A stretch of 64,000 nucleotides of DNA from NCBI RefSeq assembly GCF_963678975.1, contig NC_089281.1, positions 10,441,277 to 10,505,276 on the forward strand. Reading direction: 5' to 3'. Position numbers and translations under genes: made by a program. The notes beneath the pieces were generated by a model that was given only the letters and a program-made list of their open reading frames with translations, had not been told where the DNA came from and did not search any database. Positions 1 through 13,700 of the stretch are shown here, in pieces. Within the stretch, counting starts at the first letter, position 1. Each line of letters starts with the position of its first letter. Origin of the DNA: Dysidea avara (taxonomy: Eukaryota; Porifera; Demospongiae; Dictyoceratida; Dysideidae).

Positions 1-1297
1 CGCATATAAATGTACAAGCCAATTGTAGCTTTACTGATTTACATTATGAATACAAGAAATTGCCATAGACTGAACACCTGTAGCTACAGCCCGCACCCAC
101 ATCCTGTGTTACATTCTTACCTATCCATCATGTCACATACGTGGTTTCAGTGTATGTGTGGCTGTTTGGTTTGGTCTACTCTCATCTCATCTGATTACTT
201 TTGAAGTCAATACTATATGCATCAGCAGCGTGCTGAGTATCTGTGGTACTACAGATGTGTCTTCACCTCTAGTAGACACTGGTGATTTTTTAACTATACA
301 TGACAGCAGATCAAGTGTTCACTTTGGATACTAATGGAAATAATGGATTAATGGGTTTAATGTTGTATAGGGCAACCACATGTAAATGAAACATTGACCA
401 GAAAATCATTAAAAATAAATGCCACTTTCTGTTTTTGTAACATACTAGGGTAGTAGGAATTTGAATGAACAGAAACGTATGTAGTTACAGTACACCAGCA
501 GACATTATCTACATTATCCATCAAAAACTCCCTGATTATAATATGCAGATTGCCAATGCATGTATTAATGCTAATTAGCTCAGTGATTGTTTTATTAGGA
601 TGTCATGCTAAAAATTAATGGTGATGCTGAGAAAATTATCTAAATTCAACAATTTTCTTACTTAAAGTGTGCACGTGAGCCACAATACTATGTATTTTTG
701 TGCAAACATAAATTACATACAGTGTATTACCGTAGAGTCTAGCTGGTTGTTAGGCATAAATATTAATCCACATTATTACTGGCCATGTACCATATGAAAT
801 TTCAAGCCTTGCGCAGTTGACAAACCTATAGCATTCTTCTCTTGTATAGCTGTACCGCGTGTTGGAGTTTTGCGTTCATCCACATGCACTTATCAACCAT
901 GATTATGTACAAGAAATGAGTATGTTTGCAATAAGGTTTCAGATAATCACAAAGTTGTGATACTCCATTTTAAAGATAGTGATTACAACACAAATACTAG
1001 TCTTTTATGAGCATGAATATATGTAATGCTCATACCTGACTAACAGTTGGACATACTTTATTCACACAAAGTATACATATAAGGGTGTCAGCCGTAAGGC
1101 TGCATGAGCTATCAGACCATCACTTGATAAACTGACAATAGCAGAGGAGTCATAGAGGTACACAAACCACATCCTGTAGTTGACCACAAATGTAAACAGT
1201 GACATACTGGAATCTTCCAGAACTTGCAAGCTCATATCACAATTAAACCGTTCACCTGTAAGTATAACACTTAATGCATTTATATTTCACAGTATTC
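1..1297. other. intergenic, no gene seen
   Basis: I see no coding exon here. The open frames are short, with no domain pattern and no consistent splice signals. The sequence is AT-rich and unremarkable except for a small imperfect inverted repeat near 1085-1125 (agccgtaaggct). Confidence 0.5.
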
Positions 1298-1766
1298 AAT
1301 GGCGGATCCAGGATGGGGCATTTGGGGCAAATGCCCCCCCCCCCTCACCTTGTGGAGGAGCCAGCTGCCATACTTCTGATTAAAAATTAAATTATGTCAA
1401 GCCAAGATTAGTTTATAAAACTTATGAAATATGCACATTTTACTAACATTTATTACAAATTCGTCTAAAACTAAAGCAAACCAAAGTCAAGCTAGCTGTG
1501 AAATAACCACCCAGCACCTTCGTGCGTACTAGGTGCCTCTAAAAATAATATCGTGTTGCTGTTGTAATACGTTCAGAGCCTTTAAAACAGCTTTTAAGGC
1601 TTCACAACCATCTGCAAAGGCAGAATCAACAGTGAGACACTACTAAGAGGTGATTATTTGCTGCTTCAAAAATGCAGCAACTAACAAGAGAATCTGATTC
1701 TTCCCAACCACCTACAACTTTGTGCCCTTCCCCTTGCTAGCTCCTAGACCCCCCCCCCCCCCCCTA
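1298..1766. mobile_element. MITE-like repeat with GGCGGATCCAGGAT end
   Basis: The left end reads ggcggatccaggatgg and the right end carries ctcctagac plus a C16 run (1749-1764). The interior (from cacccagcaccttcgtgcg onward) is repeated on the other strand at 31190-31313, which shows it is an interspersed repeat. The ends resemble the GGGGCGGATC termini of hAT-type non-autonomous elements. I did not find a clear target duplication, so the superfamily is uncertain. Confidence 0.6.
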
Positions 1767-1877
1767 GTATTAGATATCTAAACACTTTGAATAAGTGTAC
1801 ACAAGCGGTACAGTAGCGTATGTAACACTTTCACATCTCAGATCAAAAGAATTCCAGAGGATACATTTATCATGTGC

Positions 1878-1940
1878 ACCATGTACATTTAGTTTTCTCT
1901 CTTTACAGGGAGAAAACTAAATGTACACCGATGCACATTG
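1878..1940. repeat. short perfect hairpin
   Basis: The segments tgtacatttagttttctc and gagaaaactaaatgtaca are exact complements around a short loop (about ctttacagg). It looks like a miniature foldback or the relic of one. No gene is attached. Confidence 0.6.
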
Positions 1941-2320
1941 AGAAGTATCCTGGGAAAGCGGTTGCACTTCAAAACAGTAAGCCACTTTCATAAAAGCAAG
2001 CATAGCCTTGGTGTGGATGAGGTATAATGGTATAGCCTTGTTTGTTTTATAAAACTTCAGACTGAAATTGATTATTAATGCTCACGTGACCAAAGTGGAG
2101 TCTGCCACAAGAAGTACTCCAGGTGAAGGCGTTTCAGTATCCTTGCCATTCTATGAGATGGGAAACATTAGTTAAAGGTGAGAACTAGTCTTGTAGTTCA
2201 TTCACAAGCGTTTTTGAATATGGACCACACCCACATTACAGATAACACAAGTTAACCACTCTTTACACTTGTATTGGCATGGGTGATTACTCATCTGGAA
2301 CAGGCAATTAGCCTGAATTG

Positions 2321-2430
2321 GATGTGTTACATATTAGCTGTAAAATGGGCACTTGGGATTTGCCTGATATGTATGCCCATAGTCTGCATACATATCAGGT
2401 AAATTCCCCATGCCCATGTTACATATTGGA
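2321..2430. repeat. palindromic element, copy 1 (GGGCAC..TTTGCCTGA family)
   Basis: The arms tttgcctgatatgtatgc and gcatacatatcaggtaaa are complementary and are flanked by a second inverted pair (atgggcac / gcccatgttaca). A second copy with the same organisation and different loop sequence lies at 34912-35018, so this is a dispersed foldback family. Confidence 0.6.
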
Positions 2431-2732
2431 CGCACACATGCTGTGAATGTATTAGAACACATACTGCTCACACCAGCATCCTGTGATGTACAAATTCTAG
2501 ACCTGATATAACAGAGTTATAACTGAAACAGTTACAAGATCCTTTGCAAGGCCCAGACATAAAACTATCCAAATGTGGAATTCTCTGCCACCATAAATCA
2601 TCACATACAATGATTTCTATAATGGTGCTAGAACACCTGTGCTATCCAATCAGTAGCTGATTCTCTTATGTTTTTTGTTGTTTTTGATCTGTAATTGCTT
2701 TGTGTTGTCTCACATAGCTATTTGGCTTTGTA

Positions 2733-2736
<4 letters not shown>

Positions 2737-2791
<55 letters not shown>
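2737..2791. repeat. (TG)n microsatellite
   Basis: About 27 uninterrupted TG units. It creates a spurious poly-Cys/Val open frame that should not be taken as a gene. Confidence 0.95.
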
Positions 2792-2792
<1 letters not shown>

Positions 2793-3539
2793 CTTCATGC
2801 TGTTTTTGCTTTGTTTTGCGAGGAAGACCGATTGTTTTGAATCAATCAAGGGCTGGTATGGTAGAGTTTATGGCTATTTAGTAACTTTGTGATTATGCTG
2901 GCAAAATTAAAAAACCAAGGAATGTCACTGTAAGTAATGAGAGGCTGTTGTGCATTTTTTGCAAAAGGATTGAAATGTTTTAATCGAGTGTATGATTTCA
3001 CATCTCTGGTCACTGTGCCTACTACAATGGTCCAAGCACAAATCTAGTACTACTGCCAGTATACGACAACTGGCCTACATGTACTTTAATAGGTCTGACT
3101 GCTCTATTAAAGTATCTTATTTTTCTCGGCTACAAGAGCCGCATAATTTCTAAGTCCCAATAAGATTCAATGCAACAAGCAATGCTAAAATATTGTACAC
3201 TTTTTTGTACATATTTGTGCTTATGTACTCCCTAATGGATAGGCACCAGCTGGAATAATTTTGAGTATATAATAGGTGCTTGAAAGCATCAAGCGTAATG
3301 CTAGCATAATAGGCAGAATAATTGTCATACTGTACGCAAAAATGCATGCCACAGAAAAAGGTTGACTTACAATAATACAACAGTCAATGCCACTGATATG
3401 GCATTAAGTAGTTATTTAACATGACTGTTGTTATAGTTTCCAATGTAGCCATACTCTTAATGCACAACGAGTACTTTTTATATTTAACCAGTTGTTCATA
3501 AGCCAAAGTTTATCATTATCCATTACAAAGTAACAAAAC

Positions 3540-5974
3540 ATGGGAACTGTGACAAAATTTTTGAGCATAATTATGAGTTCTTCTCATACCATCCATAAGT
3601 CAGCAAGATATATGTTCGATTATTCTAAAGGTGACTACAACAGTTTGAATCAGTTCATTTCTACTTGTGACTTAACAGCTTACTACAATACTACTGACGT
3701 CAACAGTGCCTGGGCTATATTAAAGGAACTATTACTTAGTGGCATGGACTTGTTCATTCCTAAAATCAAACTAAAACCCACTCAGTATCCCAACTGGTTT
3801 TCTCCAACAATTAGACATCATCTTAAATGTCTCCGTACTCTTCGTAAAAAATTACGTCGTCATTTTACTCTTGCCTCCCTACAACGTTTGATCCAACTTG
3901 AAGAGCTCACCCAACAAGAGTTATATAATGCAAAGGAAACTTATGAGAAAGAACTGATTAACAGTTACGCACAATCTAAGAACCCAAAACTTTTTCATTA
4001 TATCAAAAGTATCACTAAGTTTGGATCCCTTCCCTCAATTTTAGTCAACGATTCTGTAAAAGCTGTGTCAGATAAGGATAAGGCTGAACTGTTTAACCAA
4101 TATTTCTACTCCGTTTTTACTGATGCTGCCACCCCTTTACCAAATTTAGAAGAGGTGTCCATTCCATCCAGTACTATTCCTGATATTACTCTCAGTTCCC
4201 AAGACATATTTGAAGAGTTAAGATCTTTACAGACTTCTAAAGCTGTTGGTCCAGACAATATTGGACCTAAAGTCCTAAATAGCTGTGCAGATTCATTGAC
4301 TGCACCTCTACATCATCTATTTTCTCTGTCTTTGGCAAATGGTGTCATTCCCAGTGACTGGAAATGCCACAACATAATACCTGTTTATAAGTTGGGTGAT
4401 AAATCTTCTGTCAAAAACTATCGGCCTATTTCATTACTATGCAATGTATCTAAAGTTTTAGAACGACTAGTACATAACAAACTTCTTGATTTCTATTCAG
4501 ACTCCATATCACGCCATCAATTTGGATTCTGTAAAAACAAATCTACTTTGCAACAGTTGTTACTATATTTTGATGATCTATGTTCTGACAAGAAACAAAC
4601 TGATAGTATTTACCTTGACTTCAGCAAAGCTTTTGACAGTGTTTCACATACTAAACTGTTGTTGAAGTTATGGTCTGTTGGCATCACAGGTGATGTGTGG
4701 TCATGGCTACGGTCCTATTTGTCTGACCGTAGTCAACGTGTTTTGGTCAATAATAGTTTATCTTGCTCTCTACCTGTTAAATCTGGTGTACCTCAGGGTA
4801 GCATCTTGGGACCATTGCTGTTCATAATATATGTTAATGATCTGTGTGATAAAGTTGAGAATTCCACAATCTTTAAGTTTGCTGACGACCTCAAATGCTT
4901 CAAGGCAATCCATTGTATCACTGACTCCAACCAACTTCAGAATGATTTAAACTCCCTATATGGATGGAGTCTTGATAATGATCTCTCTTTCAGTATTAAG
5001 AAGTGTGTCGTTTTACATTTCAAGGTCACATTACACGACACAAACTATTTCATTAATGGTGTTCAACTATCTAATGTCACAGAACATCGTGACCTCGGAA
5101 TAGTTTTCTCCAAAAATTTGTCTTGGGCCAGTCATATTGATTCTACAGTGGCTAAGGCTTATAAGTCCTTTGGCCTACTCCGCCGAACTTTTAAGAACAC
5201 CTTCTCTATTCAAGCTAGAAAAACACTATATCTGACTCTAGTGAGATCCAAGCTTTTATATTGTTCTGCCTTATGGCGACCCCATCTTATGAAGGACATT
5301 TTGTTGTTAGAGCAAGTCCAGCGCCGTGCAACTAAATTTATATTGAATAACTATACTATGGATTACAAAACAAGATTGTTTCATCTGAAGCTTTTACCTT
5401 TGATGTATGTGTTAGAATTACATGATGTTCTTTTTCTAATAAAATCTTTGAACTCCCCTACTAGTAGCTTCAACATATCCGACCATGTTTGCTTCAACAA
5501 CAGTCGTACCAGATCATCCAGCAGCAAGTTATGCCACAGAAATTCTGACAATGTCATTACAGCAAATTCATATTTTTACAGAATCCCTAGATTGTGGAAT
5601 GCATTACCTATCATTGACTTATCCCTTTCCCTCCCTACTATCAAACATAAACTTATTATTTTTTTATGGAATCATTTTACAAATACTTTTGACACTAACA
5701 GTAATTGTACTTTGCATTTTTTATGTCCTTGTAGGAACTGTAGTAAGCTTCCCCACTCATGTAACTTTAATATTTTGTAGTTGTACTGTACGTAAGTAAA
5801 GTTTAGTTGTAAATAAGTAGCTAAGTAGTTAATTAATTTAAGGCAGCTGGCACTGGTGGCTAGCTGACCCTCAGATCATGTAATTTCCCTTTTTGATTTG
5901 TCTAATGTTCTGTACTTGTGTTATTTGATCTGTAAAGCATTAATAAATAAATAATAAATAAATAAATAAATAAA
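3540..5974 (+). mobile_element. 5'-truncated non-LTR retrotransposon (CR1/jockey-type RT) with microsatellite tail
   Basis: An intact open frame of 746 codons (3540-5780) encodes a reverse transcriptase. The fingers motif KNYRPISLLCNVSKVLE is followed by the first aspartate in YLDFSKAFDSV, then SGVPQGSILGPLLFIIYVND, then the catalytic FADDLK, and a C-terminal CR1/jockey-type extension with a Cys/His tail (CPCRNCSKLPHSC). No apurinic-type endonuclease domain lies upstream, so the copy is 5'-truncated. About 190 bases of 3' UTR end in a (AATAAAT)n tail near 5940-5974, as in CR1/L2-like elements. The long uninterrupted frame suggests a young insertion. Clade assignment needs a phylogeny. Confidence 0.85.
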
Positions 5975-5975
5975 T

Positions 5976-6058
5976 GAGCATAATAGGCAAAAAATTTTAG
6001 CACTGCAGCAGCATAATAGGCAAAATTAAAAGCATAATAGGCTGGTGCCTACTAATGG
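5976..6058. repeat. AGCATAATAGGC direct repeats flanking the RT element
   Basis: The 12-mer agcataataggc occurs three times here, and again near 3303-3314. The sequence ctggtgcctactaatgg is the inverse of the 3231-3249 segment (ctaatggataggcaccagc). The retrotransposon copy is thus bracketed by related inverted sequence. Confidence 0.5.
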
Positions 6059-6059
6059 A

Positions 6060-8945
6060 GGCCTGCACAGTATCAATAAAAAATAAACGTTGAATAGTGA
6101 AGAAATCAAGCCAGTAGCACATCAACCATAGTAGTATAGTCGTACTTGGCTATAAGTACTAGTTATTCAGTAGAAAATTAAAATATTTAAACTCCATAGA
6201 AACTGCATTTTGTGTCACTCTGAGTACATGTCTGGACTTGACTACACCTAACCAATACTGCCAAGTTGTCATAAAGGAAAGATGGGGCTGCTTTACCATA
6301 GATTGATATTGCTTTGGTGGGAAAATGCAAATCTTTACAATCCCAACTCAGTACAACTGTATTGATGACTGAATTTAAAAACCCGTTTATGTTTGCACCA
6401 TTTTTTTCAAAATTCACTTTGTTGGTTCCCTGTTATCTATAGAGACAAAGGAATGAACTGGCAAAAAGTTTCACCCTCATAAGTTGACTAGTGCAGGAGA
6501 TACAGTACTGGATAGCCAGACAAGCAAATTTGTACAGAAACTATCAATAAAATCTGCAGGTGCTAATCATAACTCACTGATGCAATGGTGTACGGAGGTG
6601 AAACTTGGTCGCTATGAATTTGTGAATGGACCAAGGTATAATTTTCCTTTATGATCAAGAAGCTGATTCACTGAAGGAAGACCATTGGTAAATTCTTTTG
6701 TTACCACAACACAAACAAATGTATGTAACTTAAAAACCCAACCATGTACAGATGTGAAACAATGGGCAGGTGAACACGGTGATATATACCCAGGATTAAT
6801 TGATCGGAGTATAATTCACTACCTAATATGGAATTTGCATTTTATTTACCCAATGTGTTTTTACTACAAAAGTACTATTGTGTGCACATCAAAGACTTTA
6901 AAGTGATGTTTGATGAGCATTGATTGTTGTAATAGAATATTTTAGGGCCAAGTCTGCCTATGCATTCATGTCCATATCTCTGAGTCTGATGGTTATCAAT
7001 TTCATCTTTCCAAGTACTCACAGGAAGATTAGATGTACATGTACTGATAAGGATTTTCCAGTTGCACTGATGTCTGATTTATAGTTTGGACCAGAGATTA
7101 TACTGATCTGGTATTTGCATAAACTACTATACGGTAAAAAAATAATACTACAGGTGTACATACTGCTTTGACATTACTGCATTCTGATAAGATTTTTTAG
7201 TATGGAGAAAAGAGGGAAGTAATGCAACTTTAGCTATAAAGCACATCACTAGCTATGGTGAAGTGCGCTAGCTTATATTAAAATATCTGGCTAGCTATTA
7301 CACTAGCCAGATATTTAGGTACCACCAACATTTTAATGCATGCTCTCACAAAGACTTGCTGCATGATTACTCCGCATATTTGTAATCAAGATGGCTGATA
7401 GCTGCAGCAGACAATTAGTTTATCCTAGTGGTGCAATTCTTTATTCTTAAAGTGTAACAAGTAACAACTACTGTTTTTTGGAGGAACATTTTAACAATAG
7501 TACTTTCGGGTGTATTCATGTGGCTTCTCGTAACTCAGCACTTTATATCACAGGTAATATAGAGGCTTTCTGTTTGTTTGTAATGAGCATGAAGACTTCA
7601 TAATGGTACTCATGCATACCATGTCAACTATCAGTACAGAGTCTTTGTACTGATTACTGATACTGGGTAGAGATTGGAATATCAGCAACCGATTCAATCA
7701 CCAATCCAATTATCGGTACATCACTAAACTTTGTATCCCTCAGTCCTTAGGCTTCTTTTCTGTCCTTTGATGCTTACCTGTACATTAATATGGTCATGTT
7801 ACCTGCAGTATATATACACATTTCCAGAAACAATTTCAAGCAGGTCCAGACCCAACCACTGCCTACAAGTTTTCAAAATCACGTAGATATCAACAATGCA
7901 TAACCATTAATTCAGGTATTATTTATTAATTCAAAATAAACATAAATATCCATGGCATCCAGAGCAACCAGTGTGTAAGAAGTACCCCAGCCTTACAATT
8001 ACTTATCAAATCCTTTTATGTGTGTAGCTGTATCACAAGTCCTACTGTATTATGGGTGGCAAAGTAAGCAAAATGAGATGTGGATGCTGTTTCAAGCCAA
8101 TTAAGTTATAATTATTACTTTTCCTAAACCATTTACACATTTACAGGATTGCATGACCTTTTAATTAAGACCAACCCAATTTGTTGCCTGGTTTCTGGTC
8201 CTAAAATAAGTATGCAGGCGGGTGGATTGTCACTATTACTAATGAAACAGATAAACCAGAGAATACATACTCCATTCGATTAGTGCTGTGATGGTAAACA
8301 CTACAATTCACCATATAGCCATGGTAAAATCTGCAAAACTAAACCATATTCTAAATAAAGAACACCAGTTCAAAAATCAAACTAGCCAGATATATACCTT
8401 TGAAGGCTAAAAAATACCAAACAACAAGTGCTCTAGTAGTGTTTTAAAAGTAGAAACTTACCTCTACCAAACGTCTCTCACTTGTTTGCACGTGTGAAAC
8501 CTGACATAATCTATTATATGACATCATTACGTATGCGCACCACTAATAATGGTGAAATCTGGCTGGAAATTGTGTAAATTGGATGCTGGCAGTGGACCAG
8601 ATACCAGACTACCAATTGGAGTAGCCTAAAGTCAACAACAGTGTATTACCACTGCCTTCTGTATACCACATTGAAGACACAGACAAAATAATACAAGTTC
8701 TATTCAAGAAAGGTGTGTAAAAGAGACCGATTCATCTAACACCCAGAGTTTACAAGCTGTACGTCATCCCATTTCTGTATGCACACAATCCTGTACATAT
8801 AAATGATTGTTCTATTAGAGCACTTTTCCTAAAAGTTGAGCATTCTATCAGGGTAATTGAACAGGGCTCTGTATATAAATAAATGAACTCAGACTTTTTG
8901 ATTATCTAAGGCCCGTTGAGTTCAGATACTACAGGGACCACTGTA
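6060..8945. other. intergenic, no gene seen
   Basis: No supported exon. It contains a 17-bp-stem hairpin at about 7279-7316 (aaatatctggctagc / gctagccagatattt core) and otherwise unclassified AT-rich sequence. Confidence 0.4.
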
Positions 8946-8946
8946 C

Positions 8947-9334
8947 TATAGTATGTTCACGTTGAGCTGAATCCTCAAGAACATTTAATAACTCATGGAT
9001 GCAATTACACATGATCTTGAAATTTGGCTCATTTGTAGTACTGCTTGATCTGCTAAAAATATTTCAAAATCTTTTTGTTCAAATGTTTGACATAATATTT
9101 ACGGCCAATCAAAATTCTCACAATACATTTCCTATGGGGAAGCCATATAAGTACAGTGTCCATTACAGCTCTTTCCCGAACTTGTAATGGAGCCAAACCG
9201 TACATGTCTGTTGTTGACACTTCTGCTGTTACCAATAATCATCTGGTTGGCTGAAATGTTAACTCTGTTGAGAAAAAAATCACTTTTAATTTTTAGCTGT
9301 TTTTCAGGATTCAGCTCAACGTGAACATACTATA
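8947..9334. mobile_element. Tc1/mariner-like MITE, copy 1
   Basis: Terminal inverted repeats of about 29 bp begin TATAGTATGTTCACGTTGAG on the left and are matched by the complement on the right, ending in TA dinucleotides compatible with a TA target duplication. The interior is about 85% similar by eye to 20375-20724. No transposase frame, so it is non-autonomous. Confidence 0.8.
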
Positions 9335-9993
9335 TGCCATGTATACACCAGCCCATATAGCTGCCTTTAATTTATGTTCCATAGCTGCATATATAATCAT
9401 GAATTTTTAATGAATGTACATGTTGTAAACTTTCTCCAACCGTATAAACAACAATTATACTCCTGCAGCCAACCTAAGGAGAGCAGTAGGATGTATGGCA
9501 GGTTCCATTTCAGGAAATGAATGTGTCTATGTAAATATGTGCTAGGAATGAAGGCTGAAAAAGTTCTTTGAACAGTAATTAATCATTAGCCACTTCTAGT
9601 GGAAATTAGGCTCATTTCTTGAAGTATCTGGTTACATAGAACATCCTAACTTCACAGTGAAAATATTTAAGACATACCCTGATATGGAATAGACCTAGAC
9701 AATCCAATAACCTAGCTAATCTGGTTTCACATAATTATGCTGTACACCCAAACCAGTTTTCAATGCACAGACATGACTGTATGTTATCATTTATAGAGAC
9801 AATAAAAACATTGTTTATAAATACTAGTTAATATTGACTTTTCAGCAATCAAGTGTCAGCCTTTCTTTAACACTGGACTCTCACTTCATACTTAGGGTAT
9901 GCTTCACAATTAACACAACATACGATGGGTCTCATATACCCCCACTCAGGAGTACTTTATCATATAAACAAATTGGTAGCAATTTGAACTTAC

Positions 9994-10406
9994 AATTTAA
10001 CAAACTATCAAGGGCTTCTTCTGACATAGTTTCCTTCAGTATGTGAGGGGGAACAGTACAAACACGTATGTTGTGTTTAGCCAGACTCCTAGCTGTAGCT
10101 TGCATCATGCCATTTAGCGCAAACTGTGAGGCAGTGTACGTAAAGACAGTATCAACACCCATTAACAATAATGTAGAAGTTAACAATAACACTTTCCTTG
10201 ACTTGATTATATGATTTGAAACATATACCGTCATCAAGAATGATCATACATTAATATCTTTCAAGGATATCTCTCAGTGATCTCATATTAGCTCTAATGG
10301 GGGGAGGGGGTGGCTGTACAAGCTGTCACAAACAATACTCACACCATGTTGTATTGATTTCTTCACATCATCAACGTTGCTAACATCACCACAGCTTTTA
10401 TCACAC
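9994..10406 (-). pseudogene. remnant exons of a short-chain dehydrogenase/reductase (SDR)
   Basis: Two minus-strand segments read as SDR. One (10406-10345) encodes CDKSCGDVSNVDDVKKSIQH, resembling the D-V-x-N/D segment after the Rossmann core. The other (ending at a good donor, AATT|GTAAGT, at 9994) encodes FALNGMMQATARSLAKHNIRVCTV, typical of the helix and strand after the active-site YxxxK. The readable frame gives Y-T-A-S-Q, with Gln in place of the catalytic Lys, but an acceptor-like CAG sits right after that Gln, so the true upstream exon could supply the motif. The glycine-rich cofactor loop, the NNAG motif and the catalytic Ser were not found. Most likely a fragment or decayed gene. 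Confidence 0.5.
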
Positions 10407-10699
10407 CTGGGTTACCCAATGATAACAATGTTGTTTACTGTTTTAATCTCGGTTGTAATAGTGGTTCTGTGCTGGGATGGTCATAAAGAACTCGTGCTTC
10501 GGCAAACAGTCTTGCTGTAGTCTGGTACATGCATCTCCAGCTTCGGTGTTCCGGTCTAGCTTCCGGCTTTCCATGGAGCCTAACAAACTGTACAGCACAG
10601 ATTTGAGCAAAGCGAAGAAGTGGTGAGCTCTTTGTATAACTACTGTTATACTTTTAGTGTTTAAGGCATGTACCTTGTCAACGAAGTTTCTGCCAAGCA

Positions 10700-10788
10700 A
10701 CTAGGATTTATTGTCTGCGAGGATTTGCAAATCTTTTTAAAATCTTGAAATACCTTGGCCAGTTTCCATAGCAATTAGTCAAATAAAG
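10700..10788. promoter_or_regulatory. probable promoter/5' UTR of the EF-hand gene
   Basis: A short interval separates the decayed minus-strand SDR region from the first ATG of the EF-hand gene. The sequence immediately before the ATG (aaataaagATGG) is compatible with a metazoan start context. No specific TATA box was assigned. Confidence 0.3.
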
Positions 10789-13700
10789 ATGGCTCAGACT
10801 GCCCCAGACGTTCAAAGTGCTAAAGAGAAGTTATATGGTCCTACCAGACTGTTGAACACCGCTAGAGCGGTGCAGCGTATGCAGAAGAACAACCTGATGT
10901 GGAAAGGCGAACCGTACGACAATGACGAATCTTTAGATAGTGTGACGACCTTATCGTTTCGAGTAAGCGACAGTAGGTACGTTGTTTAGTATAAAATATT
11001 ATCTGTCTCTTGAAGGGGAAGCCTCTTAAAGATGGTCGAGCTACCGCCAAGTGGACCTCTAATGATCAACAAAACACTAATATTCATCTAGGCTCCACCC
11101 AAACTGCACTGAAATCAGCCACGCAAGCTGACTACACTGGAGAAGTGACCACTAAGGTACGAGTGTGTTTATTTAATGTGTTGTATATGCTACCATCATT
11201 CAGAGCTGGACAGCTGATTGCAATTCACCAGCCAAACTAAGTGTTTGTTTTTTTTGTTTTTTTTTTAACCAGAACTATTTGTTCTGTGATCTTGTTATAG
11301 AGTTGTGTGGGTATAGTCTTGTGCAGACTGTTTTTTGCCTTGTGTGGGCATGAGTGCTCACCACACACGCATGCACTTACACAAGAGTTGATAGTGAAGT
11401 TAGATAATGTACAAAATAAACTTGATTCCACATTTTTTAACACATTAGCTTGTTTAATGTATATAGGACAGTTCAATTGTGTGTGATAATTCTGCTAGAG
11501 CTCTAATATGCAACTAATAGCAGTAATCTGTTGCACATGGTTACAGGTTGCTGCACTAATCCCTGAAGGAATTAATGACATCCACTTAGCTGATTTGGCA
11601 CCACAATACATGGATGATAAATCATTTGGAAATTCACTTTACCAAAATAGCTATCATGGACAAGAGGTTAACTAAGTGTACACATACACCCTCGGTCACC
11701 CTGTACTGTGTAATATATGCAAACTGTACATTGTTTGTGTGTTATGTATCACAATCAGTGACAGAACTAGCTATAGGAAGGATTTCTGATAATGCAATGT
11801 TACAATGTATTATTGCTAGAAGATAAAATAAGGGGTTCTGCATGACCTAGAAACTCTGACATTGCATTTTAATTGCAATAGATTGATGGAAGAATAAAAT
11901 TAGCTATAGAGCAAAAGGTAGCGACTGCTATATTAGAGTAGTTAGTCTACTTGGATTATTGTATGAAATGTATAGTAGGTGAAAAGTAAAGTGCTGCTGG
12001 TTTACTTAAAAGTTACTGCATGCATACTGCTTAAATGCGGTAGTATTTGTGACTGTAATTTACTGATAGCTTTAAGCTTCAAGGGGAAGGCTTTGACTGA
12101 AACTACCACCTAGATCTGCCACTGACAGTATTGATACTGGTTATATTAATTATGTATATAGAGCTACAGATCTTGGTTAAAACAAACCGAACAGGAAGGA
12201 CCACCCACACAGAGGAGACACAAAACTACATTGTACCAGAAGGCTACACACTTTAATTTGGGATCCGCTAAGGAGAGGTAAGATGAGATGAAGCCATTAT
12301 GGCTGTATAGTAATGTGTGGTGTATTGTCGTACACTGTAGTTCAAGCATATTGTTCATGTTTTGATTATAAAAATAGAATCTTATTTCCAACCAATCCAA
12401 TGCATATCTTTGATTTATTGTAACCGGAGCCCGTAATCACTGCAAGGTATGCTTGGCTTTGCTTATGGGCTCTTAGTTTTAAATTGGCTGTACATGGAAT
12501 AGTAGGACTATAGCTGCATAAGTATATATTATGTGTAATCCAATAGGCCTCTCACTGAAACTGGAAGCTGTTTCAGTGAACCTGGCTCTATTAAAACAGT
12601 ATCCACATCAACAGAGGGCAAAACATACTCTTGTGTGTTCAGGCCAGGAGACTATGATGTTACCAGTCCTGACCCTGATGAGTTCATATCCATACAAAGG
12701 AAGGATTACAAATTACCATCAGAAAGAGAACTACCGGGCAGTTTTAGTGCTGGGATATCAACTAAAACAAAGAAGCCCAGATTCCATATCAGTGAAAGGT
12801 ATACAGGGATATCCATGAGGGATGTACGTAAAGATCACACTTGTATTCTCTACAGGAAGCCAGCCATTTCTGGTGGAACCATCAGTGCTCTTAGAAAGCT
12901 TCTTATTGAACAAAACCAAAGTGAATTTCAAAACCCAAGAGACCCTACTTCCATCAATTTGACAAAAGCTTTCACCAAATTTGACACTGACAGGTTAGCA
13001 GTTCTTAAAAGCTTATTCAGATTCAGTTACTGGTTTTATATAGATCTGGAGTTATTACAGCTGAACAACTAACGAATGCATGCCAAGTAATTGGTGCAAC
13101 TCAAGATGAAGTGGACATCCTTCTAAAAGAGTAAGTGTATACTACTGCACATTATCTTTGCAACACTCTAGTGTTTTGTGTATAGCTATCATGATGTGAC
13201 TTAATTATTGTTCTATACAGGTGTGATAAAAGTGGCAGTGGTAAAATTGATTATAATGAGTTTGCTAAATACTTAACAGGTACATGCATACATACATATG
13301 TATGAGGTTATGCACATTAGTATAATTATAACTACAAAGCCCACACTGTACCTGTGGATGATGATGATGGTAATTATGTCAGTACACACATGGAAAGCTA
13401 CAGAGGGTCAGATCAACATGATATTCATGGTACATGCAAGTTGTGTGTGTTGTGTGTGTGCGTATGTGTGTGTAACTCTGTGTGTGTATCATGATGCTAT
13501 ATGGTGTACAGATGACTGTATGGATGTTGAGTATCAAACTTCTGCACATTTTCAGGTATGCAACTTTAAAATTACACCATTGTAAGTTGTTTACATGTGC
13601 ATAGTTGGGAAATTCCACAGAAGAGTCAGCATCAGTGTATCATGAAGGTAAAACACAAAATGCTCATGTCCATGCACAAAATTGTAGTAAACCATTTTAA

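Noticed and set aside
2675-2881. Open frame with poly Cys-Val
   Set aside because: It is the translated (TG)n microsatellite; no flanking coding signal.
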